Below, one piece after another: positions 20,349-27,646 of a DNA stretch of 64,000 nucleotides. The stretch is taken from contig CAYONM010000001.1 in the NCBI GenBank assembly GCA_964405325.1, positions 6,937 to 70,936 on the forward strand, in the 5' to 3' direction. Position 1 is the stretch's first letter. Every line of letters begins with the position of its first letter. Made by a program: the position numbers and the translations under genes. The notes below the pieces were generated by a model. That model worked only from the letters and a program-made list of their open reading frames with translations, ran no database searches and was not told the DNA's origin. This stretch comes from CAYONM01 sp964405325. GTDB taxonomy: Bacteria > Planctomycetota > UBA11346.

Positions 20349-21359
20349 ATGCGTGTCACGGTCCTGTTCGTGCTCTGTTGCCTGCGACATCTGACCGCGG
20401 TCGAGGTACTGGAGTGGGATACGCTGATCGACCGTTATCGAGACAAGGCGGTGCCCAAGGGGGCCGTGATCTACCTCGGCAGTGCCGAAAACCATTTGCC
20501 GCGCATGGTCCGGGATGGGCACGTCGAGCTCCACGGTCTGGCCATGGCCGTGCTCGATGCCAAGCGGCCTGCCCGCAATCCGATCAGCGACCGTCCGATC
20601 CGTGGTCTGGAGATCTTCCGTTTGCTCGGTGGGAATGCCGGTACCCTGGTCTTCCTCGATCGCGACGGCGTGCCCTTGGTGCAATTGTCGCTGCCGCAGA
20701 TCTATCACGGCAACGACGCCAAGGTCGTATCGCTTTTCGCCAGCTACGCCGCTGGCGGCCATCATAGCACCATGAGCGTCAACGAGTACAGCCGGGCCAT
20801 GGGGCTCGAGGAGGTCGAGCGACGGGCTGACATTCGCATGCAGACCAACGGCTTCGGTCTTCCCTTGATGCCGCAGGATCCAGTGCCGACCGTGGTCATG
20901 GACGATGGTCAGCCGATCAACCTGCGCGATAGCCCGGGTGTCTTCTTCGTGATCGGTTTCCCCGATAAGCCGGGCTTCCAGCAGCAGTTGCAGGAGATCG
21001 CCCTTGCCTTCCGGGCCTACGGACCACGTATCGTCGCCGTCATTCCGCACGACACGACGATCCCGGATCGGGTGCACTCGGTGGTCGGGTCGCTGACCGT
21101 GACCCGAGGACGGGCGACCCTTTTCCGTCAGGAGGCGACGCCGCGTATCATGCTCTTCGGCTCCGATGGCAGCGGCATGACCTTCTACGGTTATCAGCCC
21201 GCTGATGTGCTCAGCAAGCATACCAGGGTCGAAGTCGGCAATGTGACCTCCCGCTCACCGAACATGCCTTACGGCGAGACCGATACCGGCACGCTGCCGG
21301 TGGTCTCCCTCCAGGAGATGGTGCAGCGGGTGGAGCGGGCCACGGCCGGACAACGATAA
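20349..21359 (+). CDS. Exported protein with peroxiredoxin/thioredoxin-like C-terminal half, no active cysteine
   Basis: A 336-residue protein with a short hydrophobic leader (VTVLFVLCCLRHLTAV). The first half is unfamiliar, though LGGNAGTLVFLDRDG has the look of a thioredoxin strand. The second half resembles an AhpC/thioredoxin fold: SPGVFFVIGFPDKPGF, then PRIVAVIPHDT, then ATPRIMLFGSDGSG with the cis-Pro-like TP. No peroxidatic or CXXC cysteine is present. AGGAGAG lies 3 nt before the ATG. It stands between traG and the VKOR-DsbA gene, so a role in envelope assembly of the transfer machine is likely but unproven. Confidence 0.5.
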   Translation: MRVTVLFVLCCLRHLTAVEVLEWDTLIDRYRDKAVPKGAVIYLGSAENHLPRMVRDGHVELHGLAMAVLDAKRPARNPISDRPIRGLEIFRLLGGNAGTLVFLDRDGVPLVQLSLPQIYHGNDAKVVSLFASYAAGGHHSTMSVNEYSRAMGLEEVERRADIRMQTNGFGLPLMPQDPVPTVVMDDGQPINLRDSPGVFFVIGFPDKPGFQQQLQEIALAFRAYGPRIVAVIPHDTTIPDRVHSVVGSLTVTRGRATLFRQEATPRIMLFGSDGSGMTFYGYQPADVLSKHTRVEVGNVTSRSPNMPYGETDTGTLPVVSLQEMVQRVERATAGQR

Positions 21360-21390
21360 GCCGCCAGCGACAGCAGGATCGGGAGCGAGG

Positions 21391-22845
21391 ATGATGAGCG
21401 AGGATGCACAGGCCGAGGAGGCCGGCTTCGGCCAGGCGCCGAGCCTGACTATCAACCGTGATCGCGCCCTGCGCTGCGCAAGCTTCGCTGGTGCCCTGGT
21501 CCTGGCCATGCTGCTGAGCCTCTTCTCACGCGGCTATGCCAGTGGTGCCGCCCAGCTTGCCACCATCGTTCTGCTCTTCTATGCGCTGCGCGGCAGCGAG
21601 GTGTGGATCCGCTTCGCAGCCCTGCCTCACTTTCTGGCCCTCGGTCCCCTGCTCATCGGTCTCTTCGGTCTCTGCCAGTCGGCCTGCGGCGGGCTCAGCT
21701 ACTATGATCGATTGCTTGGCATCCCGACCGACTGGTTGGCGATCGCTGTCCATCTCGGCACCGGTTTCGTGGTCGCTTCGCGTCTCTTCCCGGCTGTGGT
21801 CGGCTACAGCTTGATCACCTTGGCGGTCGGAGGCTCACTGACCTATCTCGGCGTTCTGCTTGGACACGGGTTCTACTGCGCTCCCTGTCTGGCCGTGCAC
21901 GCGATGATGATCGCCCAAGGTCTGCTGCTGCTGCACAGCCATCGCGACTGGCACGGTTTCGCCTACGGTGGTTGGATCCTGGCCTGGGCCGGCATTCTCA
22001 ACCTCTTCTTCCACCACCAGCCGGTGCAGCCGGTGCGCAACGATCCCGAACGGCTCTACGATTATCTGACCACCATGTGGACTGCCCAGCGGCCACCACA
22101 GCGGATCGTCGGCACCCACGAGGCGGTCGAACCCATGCTGATCGACGACGAGGACATGAGGCCAGCCTCCAGGCAGACCCCCGACACCATCGGCGTGCCG
22201 GTCTCCGAGTTGCGCGACGAACCCCCGGACGATCTGCCGTCTGCGAATGACGGCCCGATCCGTGAAGACGACCCACCACCATCGATGCCGCGACCCGAAG
22301 TCCCTGCCTACCCGCCCGAGATGGGCATGCTGGGCGACCCGCAGGCGCCGGTGTTGGTGCGCATCAACTTCGATTTCAAGTGTCCAGCCTGCGGTGCGTT
22401 CTTCCGCGAGATCATGAGCCTGCTCGATCTCGTCCAGTCGGGCCACATACGCATCGAATTCCTGTTCACCTACGCTGATACCACGTCCCAGGCGGCGAGC
22501 ACCTTCGCCTACGCCTGCAGTGCCAAATCAGAACGTCTCTTCATCGAGGTCAGTCGTACCCTGATGGCCAAGATGAGCATTCTCAATTCCCCGCAGGACT
22601 GCGTGCTGGCAGTGCGCGAGCTCATCGGCATCGAGGAACTCAAAGGTCTGATCACCAGTCATCGTGAGGCCATCGGCGCGATGCTGGTCAGGACCGAGCG
22701 TATCCGCCTGCTCAACGGTACCACCGGCACCCCGACGGTGTGGATCCACGACCGTCACAGCAACGAACCGCAGCGGGTCTTCAGCGGCTTCGTGAGCGCT
22801 GCGGCCATGCGACTGAGCATCGACACGGTGCTCAAGTCGCGCTGA
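21391..22845 (+). CDS. VKOR-DsbA fusion, probable disulfide-forming enzyme
   Basis: A 484-residue inner-membrane protein. Residues about 30-210 form a multi-helix VKOR domain: a loop cysteine pair C95 and C99 in CQSACGG, followed by the typical LLGIPTDWLAI segment, and the quinone-side pair C163-A-P-C166. After a Pro/Asp-rich linker (about 225-310) comes a periplasmic DsbA-like domain with C331-P-A-C334 (FDFKCPACGAFF) and a cis-Pro loop GTPTVWI. VKOR homologues oxidise a DsbA-type partner using quinone, and fusions make both steps one polypeptide. It would supply disulfides to cysteine-bearing Tra proteins such as the TraU-like protein. The next start codon (ATG at 21394) is equally possible. 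Confidence 0.85.
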   Translation: MMSEDAQAEEAGFGQAPSLTINRDRALRCASFAGALVLAMLLSLFSRGYASGAAQLATIVLLFYALRGSEVWIRFAALPHFLALGPLLIGLFGLCQSACGGLSYYDRLLGIPTDWLAIAVHLGTGFVVASRLFPAVVGYSLITLAVGGSLTYLGVLLGHGFYCAPCLAVHAMMIAQGLLLLHSHRDWHGFAYGGWILAWAGILNLFFHHQPVQPVRNDPERLYDYLTTMWTAQRPPQRIVGTHEAVEPMLIDDEDMRPASRQTPDTIGVPVSELRDEPPDDLPSANDGPIREDDPPPSMPRPEVPAYPPEMGMLGDPQAPVLVRINFDFKCPACGAFFREIMSLLDLVQSGHIRIEFLFTYADTTSQAASTFAYACSAKSERLFIEVSRTLMAKMSILNSPQDCVLAVRELIGIEELKGLITSHREAIGAMLVRTERIRLLNGTTGTPTVWIHDRHSNEPQRVFSGFVSAAAMRLSIDTVLKSR

Positions 22846-22936
22846 TGCGGCGGCGCCAAAGCTCCTGCAGGTGGGTCGCAAACCGTTTCTTGTAAGCCAT
22901 GCGCTTGCGCGGTTGGCGCTCGCAGGAATACCGGAA

Positions 22937-22956
22937 AAAACCCGGCTAGTCGGGTT
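22937..22956 (-). terminator. Possible small leftward terminator hairpin
   Basis: AACCCG and CGGGTT arms (6 bp, 6-nt loop) are preceded on the plus strand by a run of A, which reads as a T-run on the minus strand. It overlaps the pilin promoter's -35 box, so it could also affect that promoter. It is short and no leftward gene ends here, so the evidence is weak. Confidence 0.2.
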
Positions 22957-22984
22957 GACAGTTTTCCTGGCGGCGGCACATATT
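22955..22984 (+). promoter_or_regulatory. Promoter of the pilin gene
   Basis: A consensus -35 TTGACA (22955-22960) is followed by an 18-bp spacer and CATATT (22979-22984, 4 of 6 matches to the -10 consensus). The pilin ATG is at 23026, with AAGGAG at 23014-23019. Confidence 0.55.
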
Positions 22985-23025
22985 CGGGCACGAGGCATTT
23001 ACCCCCCCAACCCAAGGAGCTCATC

Positions 23026-23382
23026 ATGTCTCTTCGTCGTTTCGCCGCCCGTCTGCGGCAGTCCTACCACCTGGCTCTGGCCACCGTCCTGCTGCCGGCC
23101 CTGGCTCCCAGTGCCTATGCCCAGACCCAGGACAGCACCTCGGCCGCCTACACCGCCGGCACTTCGGACTCCGGTGGTGCCATGGCCGACCAGACCGCTC
23201 TCCAGCTCAACAACATCACCGAGTTGATCTGGGGCCCCGGCATGTACCTGATCATGGCGATCGGCGCCGTGGTTGCGGTCTACGGCTTCCTGAAGGGATC
23301 CAAAGAAGCCCTCTGGACCGGCGTCGGTACCTTCATCTTCGCCGCCCTGTTGCGCGCGCTGGTACCGATCTTCCTGAACTGA
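23026..23382 (+). CDS. Conjugative pilin (TraA/VirB2-like)
   Basis: A 118-residue precursor with a long basic leader (MSLRRFAARLRQ) and hydrophobic stretch ending in a signal-peptidase site, AYA before Gln at about residue 33. The mature chain of about 85 residues has two hydrophobic helices (about GMYLIMAIGAVVAVYGFL and TGVGTFIFAALLRALVPI) separated by a short charged loop (KGSKEAL), the normal layout of VirB2/TraA-type pilins. It has its own promoter, a strong Shine-Dalgarno sequence (AAGGAG, 6 nt before ATG) and a terminator directly after it, as expected for an abundant structural subunit. It precedes the traL-E-K-B-V-C-like genes, the usual pilin position. Confidence 0.8.
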   Translation: MSLRRFAARLRQSYHLALATVLLPALAPSAYAQTQDSTSAAYTAGTSDSGGAMADQTALQLNNITELIWGPGMYLIMAIGAVVAVYGFLKGSKEALWTGVGTFIFAALLRALVPIFLN

Positions 23383-23407
23383 CATCTCCCCCGAGGTGAA
23401 GACCGAG

Positions 23408-23440
23408 CCGGCATCCCACGAGCGTGGGATGCCGGTTTTT
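23408..23440 (+). terminator. Strong rho-independent terminator after the pilin gene
   Basis: Perfect 12-bp GC-rich stem (23408-23419 paired with 23424-23435), a 4-nt loop GAGC and then TTTTT. It begins 25 nt after the pilin stop and would separate pilin mRNA from the following genes, at least in part. Confidence 0.9.
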
Positions 23441-23539
23441 CGTCGTGGCGGGTTGGATCTGATACTGCCAAAGCGTGCATGATTATGTGACAGTGCTTTG
23501 GCGGCGATCTCGGACAGTCCGGTTCCCGATCCGCTGCAG

Positions 23540-23566
23540 TTGACAGGTCGCCGGTCGTGCTAGCTT
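23540..23566 (+). promoter_or_regulatory. Possible promoter for the traL-to-kinase operon
   Basis: TTGACA at 23540-23545 is followed, after a short 15-bp spacer, by TAGCTT (23561-23566) with an upstream TG (TGC). A promoter is needed after the pilin terminator. If real, the transcript would begin only a few bases before the ATG at 23575, which has no Shine-Dalgarno sequence. Confidence 0.3.
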
Positions 23567-23574
23567 CGCCGTCT

Positions 23575-24234
23575 ATGGCCGAGGTGAATTACAGCTTCAA
23601 GATGCCCAAGAGCATCGGCGACGAACAGGAGTTCGGCATCGGCAAGCTGCCGTTCTTCTTCACCCGTCAGGAGTGGGGTCTGATCGCCATGACCGTGATC
23701 GGCGCCCATCTCTTCTCGATGCTGGTGGCACCCAATGCCCTCATCCAGCTGATCATGAGCGGGCTCGTGCTCAGTGCCTTCGTGACCATTCTCAGCGGCA
23801 TGCGCAAGGGCAAACCGACCAGCTACATATGGGATTTTCAGTACCGCATGGGATCAAATCCGGGCAAGGGCTGGTACCGCTACGACAAGAAACGGAGCCC
23901 GACGCCGATTGTCTGCCAGCCCAGCCAGCGACGCTCGACCTTCGTGCCCAACCGCAAGTTGGGCGATCGCGGCGGCTTCCTGATCGACGATCATCTGCGC
24001 GTCAGCCTGCCGCGCTTCGGAAAGCTCGAGCGGCCCTTGTTTCGGCCCAAGCCCTTGTTTCCGCCGCGCCTGGCCCGGCACATGGTCTTCGGCGACGGCG
24101 CCTCCAGCGACTGTCCGCTCTGGTGGCGATCCTTCGAGGGCGATCAGCGTTACGCCGACGTCGAGCAGCTCGATCTGGAGGTCTCCTACCTGCCGGTACG
24201 CATGAACGAGAAACAGGTGTGCGCGCATGAGTGA
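23575..24234 (+). CDS. traL: TraL/VirB3-like inner-membrane protein
   Basis: A 219-residue protein. The N-terminal half has a conserved-looking entry segment (LPFFFTRQEWGLIAM) and two close membrane helices (about residues 35-75), then a basic loop (MRKGKPTSYIWDFQYRMG), the topology of TraL/VirB3. The C-terminal 100 residues form an extra cytosolic Pro/Arg-rich domain not found in the 91-residue F TraL. TraL/VirB3 partners the TraC/VirB4 ATPase at the inner membrane. No Shine-Dalgarno sequence is visible; a GTG at 23557 is an alternative start. It overlaps the next gene by 8 bp. Confidence 0.5.
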   Translation: MAEVNYSFKMPKSIGDEQEFGIGKLPFFFTRQEWGLIAMTVIGAHLFSMLVAPNALIQLIMSGLVLSAFVTILSGMRKGKPTSYIWDFQYRMGSNPGKGWYRYDKKRSPTPIVCQPSQRRSTFVPNRKLGDRGGFLIDDHLRVSLPRFGKLERPLFRPKPLFPPRLARHMVFGDGASSDCPLWWRSFEGDQRYADVEQLDLEVSYLPVRMNEKQVCAHE

Positions 24235-24712
24235 TCCTGCTGACGCGGTCGGTACCGAGCGCGATCTCTTCCAGCACTGGCAGGGCGATGGCGACCTCGT
24301 GTCTGAAGCCGAGATCGGCGATCGCCGCCGGCGGGGATTCTATTTCGATCTGGTGTCGGTACACGTCGAGTGCGGTGTACTGGTCTTCCTCATCCTGCTA
24401 ATGATCGGCAATGCCTTGGCGACGGGGGTTCTCCTGGTCGCCTACGCGAAGCAGGACGTCTACGTGATCCCAGGCACCAAACGGAACGGTACCACGGCCC
24501 TCCTCTGGGGGCGCGACCTGAACGAGCGCACTCGCGAGCGCATCCTCGATATGGAGCGACTGCGCCGGGAGAAGCTGCGCGAGCGGGGCCCTGACCTGGA
24601 GCTCGACACCGAGGGCTTGCTGCAGGCGTCGTCCGAGGTCGATACGGCTGCCGGTGCTTTGGGGCAGGAACGGCTGCCGGCGGCTACAGGAGACGATGGC
24701 GATGACGATTGA
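24227..24712 (+). CDS. Single-pass membrane protein of the mating-pair operon
   Basis: A 161-residue protein with a polar N-terminus, one membrane helix (about residues 49-75, VLVFLILLMIGNALATGVLL), then a periplasmic stretch starting QDVYVIPGTKRN and a charged, probably helical tail rich in Arg and Glu. The post-helix VYVIPG resembles the region just after the anchor in TraE/VirB8-type proteins, but the NTF2-like domain is lacking. It could be a shortened relative or an unrelated T4SS accessory. It is placed between traL-like and traE-like genes and overlaps the former. Confidence 0.55.
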   Translation: MSDPADAVGTERDLFQHWQGDGDLVSEAEIGDRRRRGFYFDLVSVHVECGVLVFLILLMIGNALATGVLLVAYAKQDVYVIPGTKRNGTTALLWGRDLNERTRERILDMERLRREKLRERGPDLELDTEGLLQASSEVDTAAGALGQERLPAATGDDGDDD

Positions 24713-24766
24713 TCGGGGCGAGTCAGGGATCCGGAAACCGTTTCCAGACGGTCGGCGGGGTCAGCG

Positions 24767-25561
24767 GTGAGCGACCTCAGCTCCGGCGCTGCCGCTGCCG
24801 CTGGCGAGAGCCGGAAGGGATCCGGCGTGGTGGCGGCCCCCATCGGCGGCAAGGATCTGGCGACGATCGGCAAGCAGCATGGCACCGAGATGCCGCCGCT
24901 GGTCGATGGCACCAAGGACAACAGTGTCGCCGCCCAGCGACGACTGCGCGGCATCCTGCTGATCATCAACCTGTTCGGCATGGTGGCCAACGTGCTGCTG
25001 GTCTTCCTGGTGGTCAGCGCCGTGACCGGGCGCCAGATCCGCTACGTGCCCCAGACCGAGAGCGTGATCGATCCCGAGGCACGGATGGTGACCGACGGTC
25101 AGGTGGGCACGATGAGCAAGATCCTGGTCAACGAACTGGAGACCTGGACCGACGCCACGGTCAGCACCACCTTCAAGCGGGTGGCGCCGTGGATCGATGC
25201 CACCTTCCATGACGAACTCGGTCGCTATTACAGTCAACTCACCGACCAGGTGCGCGGCAGCGCCCAGAGCCGCTACTGCGTCGCCTTCGCGGCCCGCATC
25301 AATCGGCGCACCGAATCCTTCATCGAGGTGCTGGTGCCCTACGAGCTGGTGGTGCTTTCCGGCCTCATCACCCTCGGCAAGACGCGGCAGATCATGACCG
25401 AGGCGCGACGTATGGCAGTGCTGCGTTTCGTGCGTCGGGCGCCAACCGACGAGAATCCCTTCGGACTCTTTCTCAAGCAGATCGACCACATCGATCGCGA
25501 GGACTGGCTTTCGGCCGGCAACGAGGACATCTGGACCATCTACACCACGTCGCGGAACTAG
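24767..25561 (+). CDS. traE: TraE/VirB8-like inner-membrane scaffold protein (copy 1)
   Basis: 264 residues from a GTG start. It has a 65-residue cytosolic segment, one membrane helix (about 64-90, LLIINLFGMVANVLLVFLVVSA) and a periplasmic domain of about 170 residues whose alpha-then-beta order (LVNELETWTDATVSTTFKR helix; RINRRTESFIEVLVPYELVV and MAVLRFVRRA strands) suits the NTF2-like fold of VirB8/TraE. Such proteins link the inner-membrane platform to the periplasmic core. Position before a second VirB8-like gene and traK supports the call; the sequence itself is divergent. Confidence 0.5.
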   Translation: MSDLSSGAAAAAGESRKGSGVVAAPIGGKDLATIGKQHGTEMPPLVDGTKDNSVAAQRRLRGILLIINLFGMVANVLLVFLVVSAVTGRQIRYVPQTESVIDPEARMVTDGQVGTMSKILVNELETWTDATVSTTFKRVAPWIDATFHDELGRYYSQLTDQVRGSAQSRYCVAFAARINRRTESFIEVLVPYELVVLSGLITLGKTRQIMTEARRMAVLRFVRRAPTDENPFGLFLKQIDHIDREDWLSAGNEDIWTIYTTSRN

Positions 25562-25574
25562 CGGATTTGAGCCC

Positions 25575-26150
25575 ATGATCTTCGTCGAACACAACAGCCT
25601 CGGCATCGCGCCGCAGCTCATCGCCCTGGCGATGTTCGTGTTCAACATCATCATCATGGTGCTGCTCTACGCGCATGTCTCGAGCACCGTTCCGCTGGTC
25701 CAGGTGGCCCACGCCCACGGCACCGAGGTGGTCGGTCCGATGGAGATCACGCGCGATTACGGGACCATCGTCGCCACCGAGTTCATCAAGATCTGGTACG
25801 GCTACACCACCGACACCTTTCGTCAGCGGCGCAGTTACGGGCTGAGCTTCATCGCCCCCGAGAAACGTGGCCCCTTTGCCCAGCTCTGCGGTCAGCAGGA
25901 CCCGATCGTGATGGGCACCAAGAAAGCCCAGCGGGTGTTGATCCGCGAAATCGAGGAGCACAGCTTCGACGCCAAGGTCGGACTCACCCTGGTCTTCAGC
26001 GTCACCCTCGAGACCTATTACGGCGGCCTTGAGTACAAGCCGATCGACAAGCGTATCATTATCACCCTCGTCAACAGCATGCCCGACGATATGAACCCCT
26101 ACCTGCTGAAAGTCCTCTACCTGCAGGAACAACAGCTGACGCTGGAGTAG
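25575..26150 (+). CDS. TraE/VirB8-like protein (copy 2)
   Basis: 191 residues. A very short cytosolic N-terminus is followed by a membrane helix (about 12-36, LIALAMFVFNIIIMVLLYAH) and a periplasmic domain: a helix-rich start (VATEFIKIWYGYTTDTFRQ) then strands (KVGLTLVFSVTLETYYGG and KRIIITLVN). This is the order expected of TraE/VirB8-type NTF2-like domains. It lies 13 bp after copy 1, so the system appears to carry two such scaffolds. Which one is the true TraE cannot be decided from the sequence. Confidence 0.5.
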   Translation: MIFVEHNSLGIAPQLIALAMFVFNIIIMVLLYAHVSSTVPLVQVAHAHGTEVVGPMEITRDYGTIVATEFIKIWYGYTTDTFRQRRSYGLSFIAPEKRGPFAQLCGQQDPIVMGTKKAQRVLIREIEEHSFDAKVGLTLVFSVTLETYYGGLEYKPIDKRIIITLVNSMPDDMNPYLLKVLYLQEQQLTLE

Positions 26151-26154
26151 CCTC

Positions 26155-26961
26155 ATGGCGCCACCCCTCATCCGCGCCCGTCGTGCTGAATTCTCGAACC
26201 GGCGCGGTCCGCTCCTCCTGGTCTTGGCCTTTGCCACGATCGTTTCGGCCACCGCTGAGGAGGTCGTTTACCAGAGCGACAAGGCCATCGCCTGTCTCGT
26301 CCGTGTTTCGCAGCCAGACAAGGTCCATACCCGCACCATCGTCTTCCCGGCCAAGGGCCTGCTCGAGGTGCCGCAGTTCTTCGATCCCAACGACCTCTTC
26401 GTGAAGGGGGTGGGCAACACCTTGATCGTGCACCTGCGCAATCCCGACTTCGAAGGCTCTTTGCAGGTCTACGACGACACCAATCGGCTCTACGTGATCA
26501 ACATCATCCCCGAGCAGCAGCGCAAGGTCGACGAACACCTGCTGATCACCCTGCCGCGACCGGCGGCTAGCGGCAGTTCGGTCACCAGCCAGGACGACGA
26601 GGTGGTCTCGCGCGCGTTTCGCTACTACGAGCACATGCTGGGTGCCCACCACTACGCCGACATCCAGAGTATCGACGCCACGGTGATGATTGATGGTGAG
26701 GTCAAGGTGGGCCGGCGGATCTACCAGGACAACGTGCTCTCGCTCTTCCTCATCCGTCTCCATCAGGGGCCCGAGCTGCGCGGCTATGAATGCATCATGA
26801 CCTACGCCGGCGACCAGCCGCGGAGGATCGATCTGCAGCGACTCTATTTTCCCGGTGCCCTCTCGGTCTATGCGCCAGTGCAGGCCTTCATGGACCCTGC
26901 CCAACCGTCGATAGAAGTCGAGGCGGGTAGTACCATCCGTCTGTTCTTTGTGGGTCGCTGA
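26155..26961 (+). CDS. traK: TraK-like outer-membrane core protein (VirB9 analogue)
   Basis: 268 residues with a signal peptide (about 1-34, ending TVSATAEE). It is beta-rich with the short repeated strand pattern of TraK/VirB9 N-terminal domains: TRTIVFPAKGLLEVPQFF, NTLIVHLRNPDF, GSLQVYDDTNRLYVINI. F TraK is 242 residues and forms, with TraB and TraV, the core complex spanning the envelope. GGAG lies 7 nt before the ATG. Genes for a small membrane protein and TraB follow directly, which matches the conserved K-B-V order apart from the inserted gene. Confidence 0.65.
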   Translation: MAPPLIRARRAEFSNRRGPLLLVLAFATIVSATAEEVVYQSDKAIACLVRVSQPDKVHTRTIVFPAKGLLEVPQFFDPNDLFVKGVGNTLIVHLRNPDFEGSLQVYDDTNRLYVINIIPEQQRKVDEHLLITLPRPAASGSSVTSQDDEVVSRAFRYYEHMLGAHHYADIQSIDATVMIDGEVKVGRRIYQDNVLSLFLIRLHQGPELRGYECIMTYAGDQPRRIDLQRLYFPGALSVYAPVQAFMDPAQPSIEVEAGSTIRLFFVGR

Positions 26962-26962
26962 C

Positions 26963-27646
26963 ATGGCGACGCTCCCGCCCGAGGATGACGAGGAGGACCG
27001 CTTTGCGGTCGATGACGACCAGGAGCCCGATGACCTGGGCGACCTGGTGATCATCGACGATGAATATGGCCCCGCGATGGCCCCGGTGCCGGCCGCGTAC
27101 CGGCCAGCTGAGGTCGAAGAGGAGGAGGCCGAGGACTCCGATCGGGCCTTCATCGAGCGGGAGGCCTTGCGTCGTGACCGCCTGCGCGAGGCGCGCGAGA
27201 AGCTCGGCACCATGCGCCAGCAGACACCCACCATGCTGATCGTGTTGGGCGTGGTGGTGGCGCTGTTGTTCGGTCTGCTGCTGGTCTTCTCCGGCCTGCT
27301 CAGCAGCCGGAGCGAGGAGGTGGTGATCGCCGATGCCACCGAACTGGCGCCCAAGATCCGGGGCACCCATGAGGAGGAGGATCGCTTCATGATTGAGATT
27401 CGCAATACCGAGCACCGCCTCGAAGAGATCAATCAACGCTTCCGGGCGGCCGAGATCACCTTCGACAAAGTCGAAGCCGGTCTTGAACGCATGGGCTACA
27501 ACCTCGATGACCAACTAAAAAACATGATCAGTAAGCACAAGAACCGACTCGACAAGTTGCTCGCCACGATCACGGATTTCATCGTCGCCGAGGGTTATCG
27601 CGAAGCGGGCCTTGTGCGCGCGGGCCGGACAGAGGACCAGCGATGA
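26963..27646 (+). CDS. Single-pass membrane protein with coiled coil, between traK and traB
   Basis: 227 residues from the ATG just after the traK stop. A very acidic N-terminus (EDDEEDRFAVDDDQEPDD) of about 90 residues is followed by one membrane helix (PTMLIVLGVVVALLFGLLLV) and a periplasmic charged helix (EEEDRFMIEIRNTEHRLEEI onward) likely to form a coiled coil. F and G systems normally have no gene here. The architecture mirrors the N-terminus of the following TraB (acidic cytosolic part, one helix, coiled coil), so it may pair with it. No family recognised. Confidence 0.6.
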   Translation: MATLPPEDDEEDRFAVDDDQEPDDLGDLVIIDDEYGPAMAPVPAAYRPAEVEEEEAEDSDRAFIEREALRRDRLREAREKLGTMRQQTPTMLIVLGVVVALLFGLLLVFSGLLSSRSEEVVIADATELAPKIRGTHEEEDRFMIEIRNTEHRLEEINQRFRAAEITFDKVEAGLERMGYNLDDQLKNMISKHKNRLDKLLATITDFIVAEGYREAGLVRAGRTEDQR

